Part shown: positions 23,805 to 31,310 of the stretch, piece by piece | Position numbering within the stretch: the first letter of the stretch is position 1 | How the letters are laid out: each line of letters begins with the position of its first letter | Source: Myroides phaeus | Lineage (GTDB): Bacteria; Bacteroidota; Bacteroidia; Flavobacteriales; Flavobacteriaceae | NCBI RefSeq assembly: GCF_900099675.1 | Contig: NZ_FNDQ01000028.1 | Coordinates: 1-33,726 of the forward strand | DNA: 33,726 nucleotides | Direction: 5' to 3' | Position numbers and translations under genes: made by a program | The notes under the pieces: generated by a model | What the model saw: the letters and a program-made list of their open reading frames with translations, nothing else | The model's database searches: none | What the model was told of the DNA's origin: nothing

Positions 23805-25598
23805 ATGTTTAAAGTTAAATATGTAGTCTTGTTGTCTTTGTTTATGCTATTTGTCAGTTGTAAACAGTCAGAAAATAGTTATGATAATGTTTCTTTTAAT
23901 AAGTATTTACTTGAAAAGGTTGCTGTTTTAGAGCAAGAAGTAGATCATATGCTTGATGCGGTGGAATTGCGAAAGGATAGTGTTGCTATTCGAGAGGCAT
24001 TTGTAAAAAGTAGAATATCCTTTAAAGAAATAGAATGGGCTGTTTCTTATTTTTTACCCCATACAAGTAAGTCAATAAATGGACCAGCTTTAGATCAATT
24101 AGATTTAGATGAGAATAAGTTTATACCAGCGGAAGGTTTTCAAGTGATAGAAGAAATAATCTATGGCGACTTTAAAGAAGTAGATTATAAAGAGTTGTTG
24201 ACAGAAGTAAAAATAGTTAAAAATAATGTAAATAGTATTCGCAAGAACTTTGATGTTATTACTATTTCAGATACCTCGGTTTTGGAGGCTTTAAAAATGG
24301 AGTTGTTTCAAATTACAGCCCTTGGTATCACAGGGTTTGATACCCCTGAGAGTGGATTGCAATTTGTTGAAGCAGAGGCGAGTTTGCGCGGTGTTCTTGA
24401 GGTTTTATTATTGACAGAAAAATGGCGTGAGGCAGAGACATTTAATAAGTTAAATAAATTGTTAGAGGAAGCTATTGCTATCTGTGAAGTAAACCCAAGT
24501 AAAAATGAGTTTGATTACTTAACTTATATTGTAAGTTACTTAGATCCGATTGCAAAAGGTGTAGTAACCTTACAAAAGGAGTTAGGTATTCCTTTTAATC
24601 AAGGAAATCAAGTGGTAAAAGGAGAGGTAGGATCTTTGTTTGAAAAAGATCTTATTAATTTGAATGCTTTTTTGCCAGATGAATCATATTATATGACACC
24701 TGCAAAAATAGCATTGGGTAAGGAGTTGTTTTTTGAACGTAAGTTGTCAAAAAATCACGTGCGTAGTTGCTCGGATTGTCACCATTCAGATAAGGCATTT
24801 TCAGATGGGTTAAAAACATCTTTAGATTTGCAAGGAAATCCATTAAAACGAAATACTCCATCTTTAAACTATGCTGCTTATTATCACGGCCAATTTTGGG
24901 ATATGAGAAGTGTTACATTAGAAAGTCAGTCTTCAGATGTAATTACTAATAAAGATGAGATGCATGGAAACTTAGAAGAAATAGTAGAACATTTGCGAGA
25001 TTCTGAATCATATAGACATAAGTTTAAAGAGGTTTTTGTAGAAAGTGAGCAGATTGAAGTATGGCAATTAGAGAATGCTTTAGCGTCTTATATCCGCTCG
25101 CTGGCTGTTTTTAATTCTCGTTTTGATTTGTATATGAGAGGAGATCAAACTGCTTTGACAAAAAAAGAAAAGAGTGGATTTAATTTATTTGTTGGAAAAG
25201 GAGAATGTGCTACTTGTCACTTTATTCCTGTATTCAATGGAACAGTACCTCCATATTTTACTAATTCAGAGCAAGAAGTATTAGGCGTTCCTATGGACAA
25301 GAAAGGAACAAAATTAGATACAGATTTGGGTAGATATGTATTTAATACAGATTTAGAGCAGTTGAAATATGCTTTTAAAACACCAACTGTTAGAAATGCT
25401 GGAGAAAGTGGTCCGTATATGCATAATGGTGTATATGAAACTTTGGAAGAGGTTATGGACTTTTATAATAAAGGAGGAGGAATAGGGTTAGGGCTTGATG
25501 TGCCAAATCAAACGTTGCCTGACTATTCCTTAGAATTAACAGATGAAGAGATGAGTGATGTTATTGCTTTTATGAAAGCATTAAGTGATAAGAAATAA
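23805..25598 (+). CDS. Lipoprotein: imelysin/EfeO-like domain fused to di-haem cytochrome c peroxidase
   Basis: This 597-residue lipoprotein (lipobox LFVSC, Cys19) has two parts. Residues about 30-270 are helical and carry GFQVIEEIIY (111-120) after a SFKEIEWAVSYFLP helix, an arrangement like the imelysin/EfeO M75 domain, with Gln113 where the GxHxxE motif has His. Residues about 290-597 form a MauG/CcpA-type di-haem peroxidase with haem sites C322-SD-C325-H326 and C468-AT-C471-H472, plus FKTPTVRNAGESGPYMHNG. Typical CcpA proteins are about 330-350 residues, so the N-terminal extension is a real extra domain. It would reduce peroxide, or oxidise a partner, in the periplasm. The peroxidase call is firm; the imelysin-like call is inferred. 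Confidence 0.9.
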   Translation: MFKVKYVVLLSLFMLFVSCKQSENSYDNVSFNKYLLEKVAVLEQEVDHMLDAVELRKDSVAIREAFVKSRISFKEIEWAVSYFLPHTSKSINGPALDQLDLDENKFIPAEGFQVIEEIIYGDFKEVDYKELLTEVKIVKNNVNSIRKNFDVITISDTSVLEALKMELFQITALGITGFDTPESGLQFVEAEASLRGVLEVLLLTEKWREAETFNKLNKLLEEAIAICEVNPSKNEFDYLTYIVSYLDPIAKGVVTLQKELGIPFNQGNQVVKGEVGSLFEKDLINLNAFLPDESYYMTPAKIALGKELFFERKLSKNHVRSCSDCHHSDKAFSDGLKTSLDLQGNPLKRNTPSLNYAAYYHGQFWDMRSVTLESQSSDVITNKDEMHGNLEEIVEHLRDSESYRHKFKEVFVESEQIEVWQLENALASYIRSLAVFNSRFDLYMRGDQTALTKKEKSGFNLFVGKGECATCHFIPVFNGTVPPYFTNSEQEVLGVPMDKKGTKLDTDLGRYVFNTDLEQLKYAFKTPTVRNAGESGPYMHNGVYETLEEVMDFYNKGGGIGLGLDVPNQTLPDYSLELTDEEMSDVIAFMKALSDKK

Positions 25599-25682
25599 CT
25601 TTATGTATAAACACAACTTTTAGGATTGATTTACTCTTTATCTTGTCCTTAATTTGAAAATAAATAGGAAGTGATATAAAAC

Positions 25683-25714
25683 AAAAAAACTCTTGTATAT
25701 ACAAGAGTTTTTTT
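25683..25714. terminator. Bidirectional terminator between peroxidase gene and tRNA-Val
   Basis: A self-complementary ACTCTTGTATATACAAGAGT core has seven A on one side and seven T on the other. It sits directly after the tRNA 3' end on the minus strand and also faces the peroxidase gene that ends at 25598. Confidence 0.92.
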
Positions 25715-25715
25715 G

Positions 25716-25790
25716 TGGGCGATGAGGGATTCGAACCCCCGACCCCCTCGGTGTAAACGAGGTGCTCTGAACCAACTGAGCTAATCGCCC
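25716..25790 (-). tRNA. tRNA-Val(UAC)
   Basis: The minus strand folds into a full cloverleaf: acceptor stem GGGCGAT/ATCGCCC, D arm GCTC...GAGC, anticodon stem CCTCG/CGAGG with loop TTTACAC giving anticodon UAC (valine, GUA family), a variable loop of five and a T arm with TTCGAAT. The discriminator base is A at 25716. CCA is not encoded. It is a single tRNA with its own promoter and terminator. Confidence 0.96.
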
Positions 25791-25814
25791 TTATTTTTAA
25801 TTTTTAAGGGATTG

Positions 25815-25845
25815 CAAAGATAGACTTTCCGATTAAAGTAACAAA
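25815..25845 (-). promoter_or_regulatory. Promoter of tRNA-Val
   Basis: On the minus strand TTTG (25845-25842), a 19-base spacer and TATCTTTG (25822-25815) match the Bacteroidota consensus exactly. The expected transcript start is about 18 bases before the mature tRNA. It is the clearest promoter in the window. Confidence 0.8.
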
Positions 25846-25856
25846 TGTTTTAGTAA

Positions 25857-26237
25857 CTATTTTGAAACTTTTTCTATGTCGTATAACTTAACTTTATTCT
25901 CATAGTTAATCATCTTAACTATAATAGGCTCATTTTCACCGTTTCTACCAGAAATAACGTACAGCTTACCTTTTTCAAGTTCAACTTTACTTTCAGAAAA
26001 GTCAACTTTCCCATACATTAATGTTTTGCGGATATCGTCTTTAGTAACCCATCCTTCAGTAAGTTTTACCTCTGCATCCTTAGAATATAGTACAGGTTTA
26101 CTTCTCAAATCTTTTAAAACTCTACAATTTGGTAAGTAACAAAAGTCTGTTTTCTTTTCACCAAAGAAGAAGAATAAAAACATGGCACCAATTAATAGTC
26201 CAAATAAGTAATAAGCTAAACGTTGTGGAAACTTCAT
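25857..26237 (-). CDS. Small membrane-anchored protein (DUF4258-like)
   Basis: This 126-residue protein has one N-terminal membrane helix (about 8-25, YYLFGLLIGAMFLFFFFG) and a mostly beta soluble part. After the helix, the DFCYLPNCRVLKDLRSKP segment holds two cysteines that could pair. The rest (about 45-126) alternates short strands and a helix (TKDDIRKTLMYGKVDFSES). I recall comparable flavobacterial proteins being assigned to the DUF4258 domain, but function is unknown. A TAATTTTG -7 box is present 17 bases before the ATG (26255-26262). It follows the alanine-dehydrogenase-like gene on the same strand with a 63-base gap, and its stop codon lies next to the tRNA-Val promoter. Confidence 0.8.
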   Translation of the reverse strand: MKFPQRLAYYLFGLLIGAMFLFFFFGEKKTDFCYLPNCRVLKDLRSKPVLYSKDAEVKLTEGWVTKDDIRKTLMYGKVDFSESKVELEKGKLYVISGRNGENEPIIVKMINYENKVKLYDIEKVSK

Positions 26238-26254
26238 TTTTAATTTGTTTTGTG

Positions 26255-26262
26255 CAAAATTA
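26255..26262 (-). promoter_or_regulatory. Possible promoter -7 element for the small membrane protein gene
   Basis: Reads TAATTTTG on the minus strand, 17 bases before the ATG. No TTG at standard spacing was seen. Confidence 0.38.
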
Positions 26263-26300
26263 GTAATTCAACAATGGAAAACTAATCATTTATCAAAATT

Positions 26301-27497
26301 TTAAAATGCGAATAGGTGTATGTCTTTATAATCAAGATTGAACCATTCTGCTACAATGCGATTTGTAATCAATCCTTTGTAGCTATAGATTCCAGTTTGC
26401 AACACAGAATCAGAATGTACAGCGCCATCTAAATCTCCGTTTTCAGCATACTCAATTAGCATTGGAGTTATAATATTGCTCAAAGCCATTGAAGCAGTCT
26501 TACTATAACGAGAAGTAATATTAGGTACACCATAGTGTATTACACCAGACTTAACTATCGTAGGATTTTCGTGCGTAGTTAATTCAGACGTTTCAAAACA
26601 TCCACCAGAATCAATAGAAACATCAATAATGACAGCGCCTTTTTTCATATTTTCAACCATTGTTTCACTAACAACGATAGGAGCTCTATTTTTACCTCTT
26701 ATAGCGCCGATAGCAACATCACAACGCATTAATGCTTTTTGAAGTATTTTTTCTTGTATAGTAGAAGTAGAGATTTGTTGAGGAAGATTGTTTTGCAGTC
26801 TACGCAATTTTTGAATAGAGTTGTCAAACACCTTGACGTTAGCTCCCATTCCTAATGCAGTTTTTGCCGCGTATTCAGCTACTAATCCAGCGCCTAAAAT
26901 AACGACTTCTGTAGGAAGGACACCAGTTACATTACCAAATAAAAGACCTTTACCGTTGTTTGTAGTAGTCATTAATTCGGCTGCAATTTGGATAGCAGAT
27001 ATACCAGCTATTTCGCTAAGCGTACTAATTGCAGGGTATGCTCCATATTTGTCGTGGATAAAATCAAAACCAATAGCAGATATTTTCTTTTTAGACAATG
27101 CCTCAAAATACGCTTTGCTAAGTGTTTTTAGTTGTACAGTGGACCAAATAACAGTATAAGGAGCCATTAACTTGATTTCATCAAGAGTAGGAGGTACCAC
27201 TTTTACAATTATCTGGCAACTATAGACTTTTTTAGGATCGCTGGTTAATTCAGCTCCAGCTTTACTATAATCTAAGTCGCTATAACTTGCGGCTTCTCCA
27301 GCTCCTTTTTCAATAAGTACACGATGTCCGTAAGTGCTTAAGGTTTGCACTGCCTCTGGGGTAATGCAAATACGTTTTTCTGTAGAGAAGTTCTCTTTAG
27401 GAACCCCTATAAACATATCACTTCGTTTGCGTTCTACCATTAGACACTCTTCTAAAGGTAGAAGGTCTTTCTTTGAAAAAGGAGTTGTCATCGCCAT
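26301..27497 (-). CDS. Alanine dehydrogenase / transhydrogenase-alpha-like protein
   Basis: This 398-residue NAD-dependent enzyme of the alanine dehydrogenase/PntA-N superfamily would be expected to interconvert alanine and pyruvate. GVPKE...EKRICITPEAV (31-50) matches the substrate-domain start, with the Arg that binds carboxylate. K99 in VKVVPPT fits the catalytic lysine. The Rossmann motif is VVILGAGLVAEYAA, and DVSIDSGGCFETS fits the nucleotide-domain Asp. However, the LHLA motif with the catalytic His reads V-Q122-L-K here, so a key residue differs. The N-terminus also carries about 28 extra residues compared with Bacillus Ald (about 370). Activity on alanine is therefore uncertain. It lies 14 bases downstream of tsaE in the same operon. 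Confidence 0.85.
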   Translation of the reverse strand: MAMTTPFSKKDLLPLEECLMVERKRSDMFIGVPKENFSTEKRICITPEAVQTLSTYGHRVLIEKGAGEAASYSDLDYSKAGAELTSDPKKVYSCQIIVKVVPPTLDEIKLMAPYTVIWSTVQLKTLSKAYFEALSKKKISAIGFDFIHDKYGAYPAISTLSEIAGISAIQIAAELMTTTNNGKGLLFGNVTGVLPTEVVILGAGLVAEYAAKTALGMGANVKVFDNSIQKLRRLQNNLPQQISTSTIQEKILQKALMRCDVAIGAIRGKNRAPIVVSETMVENMKKGAVIIDVSIDSGGCFETSELTTHENPTIVKSGVIHYGVPNITSRYSKTASMALSNIITPMLIEYAENGDLDGAVHSDSVLQTGIYSYKGLITNRIVAEWFNLDYKDIHLFAF

Positions 27498-27511
27498 AAT
27501 CTTTTCAGTAT

Positions 27512-27931
27512 TTAATTATTACGTAATACAAGTTTTCTGTCGCCGTTTTCTAATATCTCTATTTCAATTTCAGCGTGTTCGTCTGGTATTATTGTTGGTG
27601 TTTTTTCAGGCCATTCAATAAAGCACCAATTGTTAGAGTCAAGGTATTCGTCCATTCCCATATCATATGCCTCTTCTTCATCATTTAAACGGTATAAGTC
27701 AAAATGATAAACTCTTTCGTTTGTAGTTTCTGACTTGTATTCATTTACAATAGAAAAGGTAGGACTACTGGTCATATCCTTAACCCCGATATACTCACTT
27801 AATTCTTTAATTAACGTTGTCTTACCAGCACCCATAGGAGCATTGAATAAAACAATTTTGTGTTGTAAGTTGTTAATCACTTTTTTAGCAACTTCTTTGA
27901 TATCTTTTAACGAGTATATAATCTCAGTCAT
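27512..27931 (-). CDS. tsaE: tRNA threonylcarbamoyladenosine biosynthesis ATPase TsaE
   Basis: TsaE is the small ATPase that works with TsaB and TsaD to make the t6A modification at position 37 of ANN-decoding tRNAs. The 139 residues are typical. The Walker A motif is APMGAGKTTL with G34-A-G-K37-T38, followed by SPTFSIVNEY, the Walker-B-like HFDLYRL and FIEWPEK near the C-terminus, all family signatures. It sits between porX (two-base gap upstream) and the alanine-dehydrogenase-like gene (14-base gap), so all three are almost certainly one transcript. No tsaB or tsaD is in the window. Identification is secure. Confidence 0.96.
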   Translation of the reverse strand: MTEIIYSLKDIKEVAKKVINNLQHKIVLFNAPMGAGKTTLIKELSEYIGVKDMTSSPTFSIVNEYKSETTNERVYHFDLYRLNDEEEAYDMGMDEYLDSNNWCFIEWPEKTPTIIPDEHAEIEIEILENGDRKLVLRNN

Positions 27932-27933
27932 CT

Positions 27934-29490
27934 TTACAATTTAGGTGTTAAAACAATAAAAGGGACGATTACTTCTTCTAAAGAAATACCACCGTGTTGG
28001 TAGGTATTTTTAAAATAAGAAGCGTAATAGTTGAAATTATTCTGATACGCTAAGAAGTAATCATTTTTTGCAAAAATATAAGAACTACTGATATTAATGT
28101 TTGGTAATTGTATTTTTTTTGGGTCTTTAACGTGATAAACATCTTTGTTTTCAAAGGTAAGGCTCTTACCAGTTTTGTAACGCAGGTTTAAACTTGTGTT
28201 TTTGTCCCCAATTACTTTTGAAGGTGTTTTACAATTGATTGTACCATGATCAGTAGTAATAACAAGTTTATATCCTAATTGTTGTGCTTGCTGAATCATC
28301 TCTAAAAGAGGAGAGTTTTTAAACCAACTAACAGTTAAAGAGCGGTAAGCTTTGTCATTTGACGCAAGCTCTTTGATTACTTCCATCTCAGTTTTTGCGT
28401 GAGAAATCATGTCTACAAAGTTGTAAACAATAGTAATCAGTTTGTTGTCTTTAAGTGATTTAAAGTTATCTACAAGTTTTTTACCTTCACGTTGGTTTGT
28501 GATTTTGAAATATTCGTTTTTAATATTTAAACGTAGGCGTTGCAATTGAGCTTGTAAGAATTCATTCTCAAATAAGTTCTTTCCACCTTCATCTGTGTCA
28601 TTTTTCCAATATTGAGGCAATTGCTCTGACATCTGCAAAGGAGTTAAACCAGAGAATATAGCATTACGTGAATATTGTGTAGCTGTTGGTAGAATAGAGA
28701 AGAAGCTGTTTTCTGACTCTACTTTATAATGATTTGTTACGACAGACTCAAAGGCTCTCCACTGGTCATATCTTAGGTTATCAATTACAACAAATAGAAT
28801 TTTAGAATCTTCTTTCTTTAAATCAGGAGCCACCCATTTACGAAATATTTGGTGGGAAAAAACAGGACTATTCTCTGGGTCATTAATCCAATCTTCATAG
28901 TTGTTTTCAACAAACTTTCCGAAAAGAGAGTTAGCTTCAGTTTTTTGAGAATCAAGAATTGAAATTAAGCTTTGATCTTCAATGTTTTCAAGTTTTTGTT
29001 CCCAATATAAAAGTTTTCTATAAATAGAAATCCAATCTTCATAATCGCGCGCTTGCATTAAATCCATAGAGATATTTCTAAACTCCTTTTGGTAACTTAG
29101 AGATGATTTCTCAGAGATAAGTCTTGAATCATCTAAGTTCTTTTTTAAAGAAAGCAGAATCTGATTTGGATTTACAGGTTTGATTAAATAGTCAGAGATT
29201 TTTGCACCAATAGCTTCCTCCATAATGTATTCTTCCTCACTTTTGGTGATCATTATGATAGGTGTATTATTTTTTATTGCTTTAATCTCATTTAATGTTT
29301 CAAGGCCTGAAAGTCCAGGCATATTTTCATCTAAGAAAACGATATCAAAATCGTGTTCTTTAAACATTTCAATAGCATCTTGTCCGTTAGTACAAGTACT
29401 AACTGCGTAGTTTTTCTTTTCAAGAAAAAGGATGTGTGGTTTTAATAAATCAACTTCATCATCAACCCACAGTATATTAATTTTATTCAT
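27934..29490 (-). CDS. porX: PorX: response regulator with PglZ/alkaline-phosphatase-like domain
   Basis: PorX is the regulator of the type IX secretion system in Bacteroidota. The 518-residue protein has an N-terminal receiver domain (1-125) with acidic pocket D10-D11 and phospho-acceptor D54 in FLDENMPG, and K in LIKPVNP. A helical linker (about 125-205) leads to an alkaline-phosphatase-superfamily PglZ domain (about 210-518) with VVIDNLRYDQW, DMISHAKTE, TTDHGTINCKTP and the C-terminal YQHGGISLEEVIVP, which carry the metal-binding Asp and His. Published work shows PorX of Porphyromonas acts with PorY and SigP and has phosphodiesterase activity on nucleotides. It is first in an operon with tsaE and the dehydrogenase-like gene. 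Its presence implies gliding or T9SS elsewhere in the genome. Confidence 0.95.
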   Translation of the reverse strand: MNKINILWVDDEVDLLKPHILFLEKKNYAVSTCTNGQDAIEMFKEHDFDIVFLDENMPGLSGLETLNEIKAIKNNTPIIMITKSEEEYIMEEAIGAKISDYLIKPVNPNQILLSLKKNLDDSRLISEKSSLSYQKEFRNISMDLMQARDYEDWISIYRKLLYWEQKLENIEDQSLISILDSQKTEANSLFGKFVENNYEDWINDPENSPVFSHQIFRKWVAPDLKKEDSKILFVVIDNLRYDQWRAFESVVTNHYKVESENSFFSILPTATQYSRNAIFSGLTPLQMSEQLPQYWKNDTDEGGKNLFENEFLQAQLQRLRLNIKNEYFKITNQREGKKLVDNFKSLKDNKLITIVYNFVDMISHAKTEMEVIKELASNDKAYRSLTVSWFKNSPLLEMIQQAQQLGYKLVITTDHGTINCKTPSKVIGDKNTSLNLRYKTGKSLTFENKDVYHVKDPKKIQLPNINISSSYIFAKNDYFLAYQNNFNYYASYFKNTYQHGGISLEEVIVPFIVLTPKL

Positions 29491-29615
29491 AGAAATCGTT
29501 TTGAGATACTTTGCTGTTTAAAGGTTAGGATGCCTTTTAAACATAAAGTATATTTGAATTTTTAAATAGTATTGATAAATATAGTGATGTATTTTCTTAT
29601 TACAATACTTAACGA

Positions 29616-29623
29616 TATTTTTG
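29616..29623 (+). promoter_or_regulatory. Possible promoter -7 element for the glycosyltransferase operon
   Basis: TATTTTTG ends 25 bases before the ATG at 29649. A second TAnnTTTG box lies further up at 29549-29556. Neither has a good -33 partner. Confidence 0.42.
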
Positions 29624-29648
29624 TCAAAGTATTATAAAAACTTTATAA

Positions 29649-30641
29649 ATGTATTTTTCTTTTATTATTCCGGTATATAATCGTCCAGACGAGATAGACG
29701 AGCTATTAGAGAGTTTGACTCAACAAACTTATACTAAGGAATTTGAGGTGGTGGTGATTGAAGATGGTTCAAAAATTGATTCCCGTGAAATAGTAAAAAA
29801 GTATGAAGATAGATTAACTATCTCTTATTTCTACAAGAGCAATTCGGGACCTGGTGATTCAAGAAATTACGGAATGAGTAGAGCAAAAGGAGAATATTTT
29901 ATTGTTTTAGATTCAGATTGTATTATTCCAAAGCAATATTTAACGGTAGTTGATAGTTATTTACAAGAAGAATATGTTGATTGTTTTGGTGGACCAGATG
30001 CTGCTTTAGATAGTTTTAGCGATGTGCAAAAAGCAATAAATTTTTCAATGACATCTGTCTTAACAACTGGGGGAATACGTGGGGCAAGTGAGCGTATAGG
30101 TAAGTTTCAACCCCGTAGTTTTAATATGGGGATTTCTAAGGAAGCTTTCTTAGCCTCTGGGGGATATGGGAAAGTACATCCAGGAGAAGATCCAGACTTA
30201 ACAATCCGTTTGTGGGAATTAGGATTTGATACGCAATTGTTTTCAAAAGCGTATGTATATCACAAACGCAGGATAGATTGGGATAAATTTTATACGCAAG
30301 TAAATAAGTTTGGAAAAGCACGTCCGATTTTAAATCAGCGATATCCATCATATGCAAAGTTTACCTATTGGTTTCCGACTTTGTTTATTTGTGGATTTGC
30401 TTTGAGTATTTTATTACTATTTAGTAATTTTTACATCTTTGGATTATATGTAATATATTTTTTATTGATATTTTTGAGTTGTCTTATAAAAGAAAAGAGT
30501 TTTAAGATAAGTTTTCTTGCTATAATAGCAACTTTTTTACAATTTGTTGGTTATGGTATAGGATTTGTTAAAGCTAACTATATACTACACATCTTAGGTA
30601 AAAAAGCAGAAGAAGGATTACCAGAAATGTTTTTTAAATAA
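29649..30641 (+). CDS. Family 2 glycosyltransferase with C-terminal membrane helices
   Basis: This 330-residue membrane-associated GT-A glycosyltransferase has a catalytic domain (1-230) that opens with FIIPVYNRPDEIDELLESL. D39 in VIEDGS contacts the nucleotide sugar and VLDSDC (D88-S-D90) is the metal-binding DxD motif. GGYGKVHPGEDPDLTIRLWELG supplies the ED motif of the acceptor site. Three hydrophobic helices (about 238-310) anchor it in the inner membrane. Such enzymes add sugars for lipopolysaccharide, capsule or glycoproteins; the donor cannot be told. It stands 10 bases before coaE, so the two are co-transcribed, although no other polysaccharide gene is near. Confidence 0.9.
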   Translation: MYFSFIIPVYNRPDEIDELLESLTQQTYTKEFEVVVIEDGSKIDSREIVKKYEDRLTISYFYKSNSGPGDSRNYGMSRAKGEYFIVLDSDCIIPKQYLTVVDSYLQEEYVDCFGGPDAALDSFSDVQKAINFSMTSVLTTGGIRGASERIGKFQPRSFNMGISKEAFLASGGYGKVHPGEDPDLTIRLWELGFDTQLFSKAYVYHKRRIDWDKFYTQVNKFGKARPILNQRYPSYAKFTYWFPTLFICGFALSILLLFSNFYIFGLYVIYFLLIFLSCLIKEKSFKISFLAIIATFLQFVGYGIGFVKANYILHILGKKAEEGLPEMFFK

Positions 30642-30651
30642 TTAGAGAATT

Positions 30652-31239
30652 ATGGCTTTAATAGTAGGATTGACTGGCGGCATTGGAAGTGGGAAAACAA
30701 CTGTTGCAAAGATGTTTGCTTCAGAAGGAATACCTGTATATATATCAGATGAACGTGCTAAAGCTATTATGGATAGACCAGATGTAGTAGCTGCAGTACA
30801 AGCTTTATTTGAAGAAAACATAATGGACGGGCCAATTATTGATCGAAAAAAATTGAGAAATATAGTTTTCAATAACAAGACTTTATTAGATCAGTTGAAC
30901 AAGATTGTGCATCCAGAAGTGAAAAAAGATTTTATCACGTGGGTAGAAGAACATAGAAATTTTAAGTTCGTTTTAAAGGAAAGTGCTATACTTTTTGAGA
31001 AGGATTTGGATAAAGAATGTGATTTTGTAGTTTTAGTAACTGCGCCAGAGGAGGTCAGAATTCAAAGAGTGATGGCAAGGGACGGTGTTTCTTCGCAGAA
31101 TGTACAAGCAATTATCGCAAATCAAATGAAGGATTCATTAAAAATTCTTAAAAGTGATTATGTAATTGCGAATATTAATAAAGAACAGGTAAAAAAAGAG
31201 GTTAAAATGATAATTGCAGATATTAATTGTAAAATTTAA
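30652..31239 (+). CDS. coaE: Dephospho-CoA kinase
   Basis: CoaE phosphorylates the ribose 3'-hydroxyl of dephospho-CoA, the last step of coenzyme A synthesis. The 195 residues fit the family. It opens with VGLTGGIGSGKTTVAKMF (P-loop G9-T16), then PVYISDERAK with the substrate-binding Asp, and HPEVKKDFITW. The LID region ...TAPEEVRIQRVMARDGVS... contains the conserved R-V-x-x-R-D. The C-terminal SDYVIAN strand is standard. It follows the glycosyltransferase gene by 10 bases and precedes the histidine kinase gene by 71 bases, which contain the kinase promoter region. Identification is secure. Confidence 0.96.
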   Translation: MALIVGLTGGIGSGKTTVAKMFASEGIPVYISDERAKAIMDRPDVVAAVQALFEENIMDGPIIDRKKLRNIVFNNKTLLDQLNKIVHPEVKKDFITWVEEHRNFKFVLKESAILFEKDLDKECDFVVLVTAPEEVRIQRVMARDGVSSQNVQAIIANQMKDSLKILKSDYVIANINKEQVKKEVKMIIADINCKI

Positions 31240-31251
31240 AGAATTTTAATG

Positions 31252-31302
31252 GTTAATATTGTGTTAACAAGTGTTTAAAGTGATTTTTTAATGTTAATTT
31301 TG
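31252..31302 (+). promoter_or_regulatory. Promoter region of the histidine kinase gene with phased GTTAAT-like sites
   Basis: GTTAAT (31252), GTTAAC (31263), GTTTAA (31273) and GTTAAT (31293) start 11, 10 and 20 bases apart, the spacing used by OmpR-family regulators that bind one face of DNA. The last site overlaps a TAATTTTG -7 box (31295-31302), eight bases before the ATG. Autoregulation by the downstream response regulator is my inference. Confidence 0.45.
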
Positions 31303-31310
31303 AAATAAGA

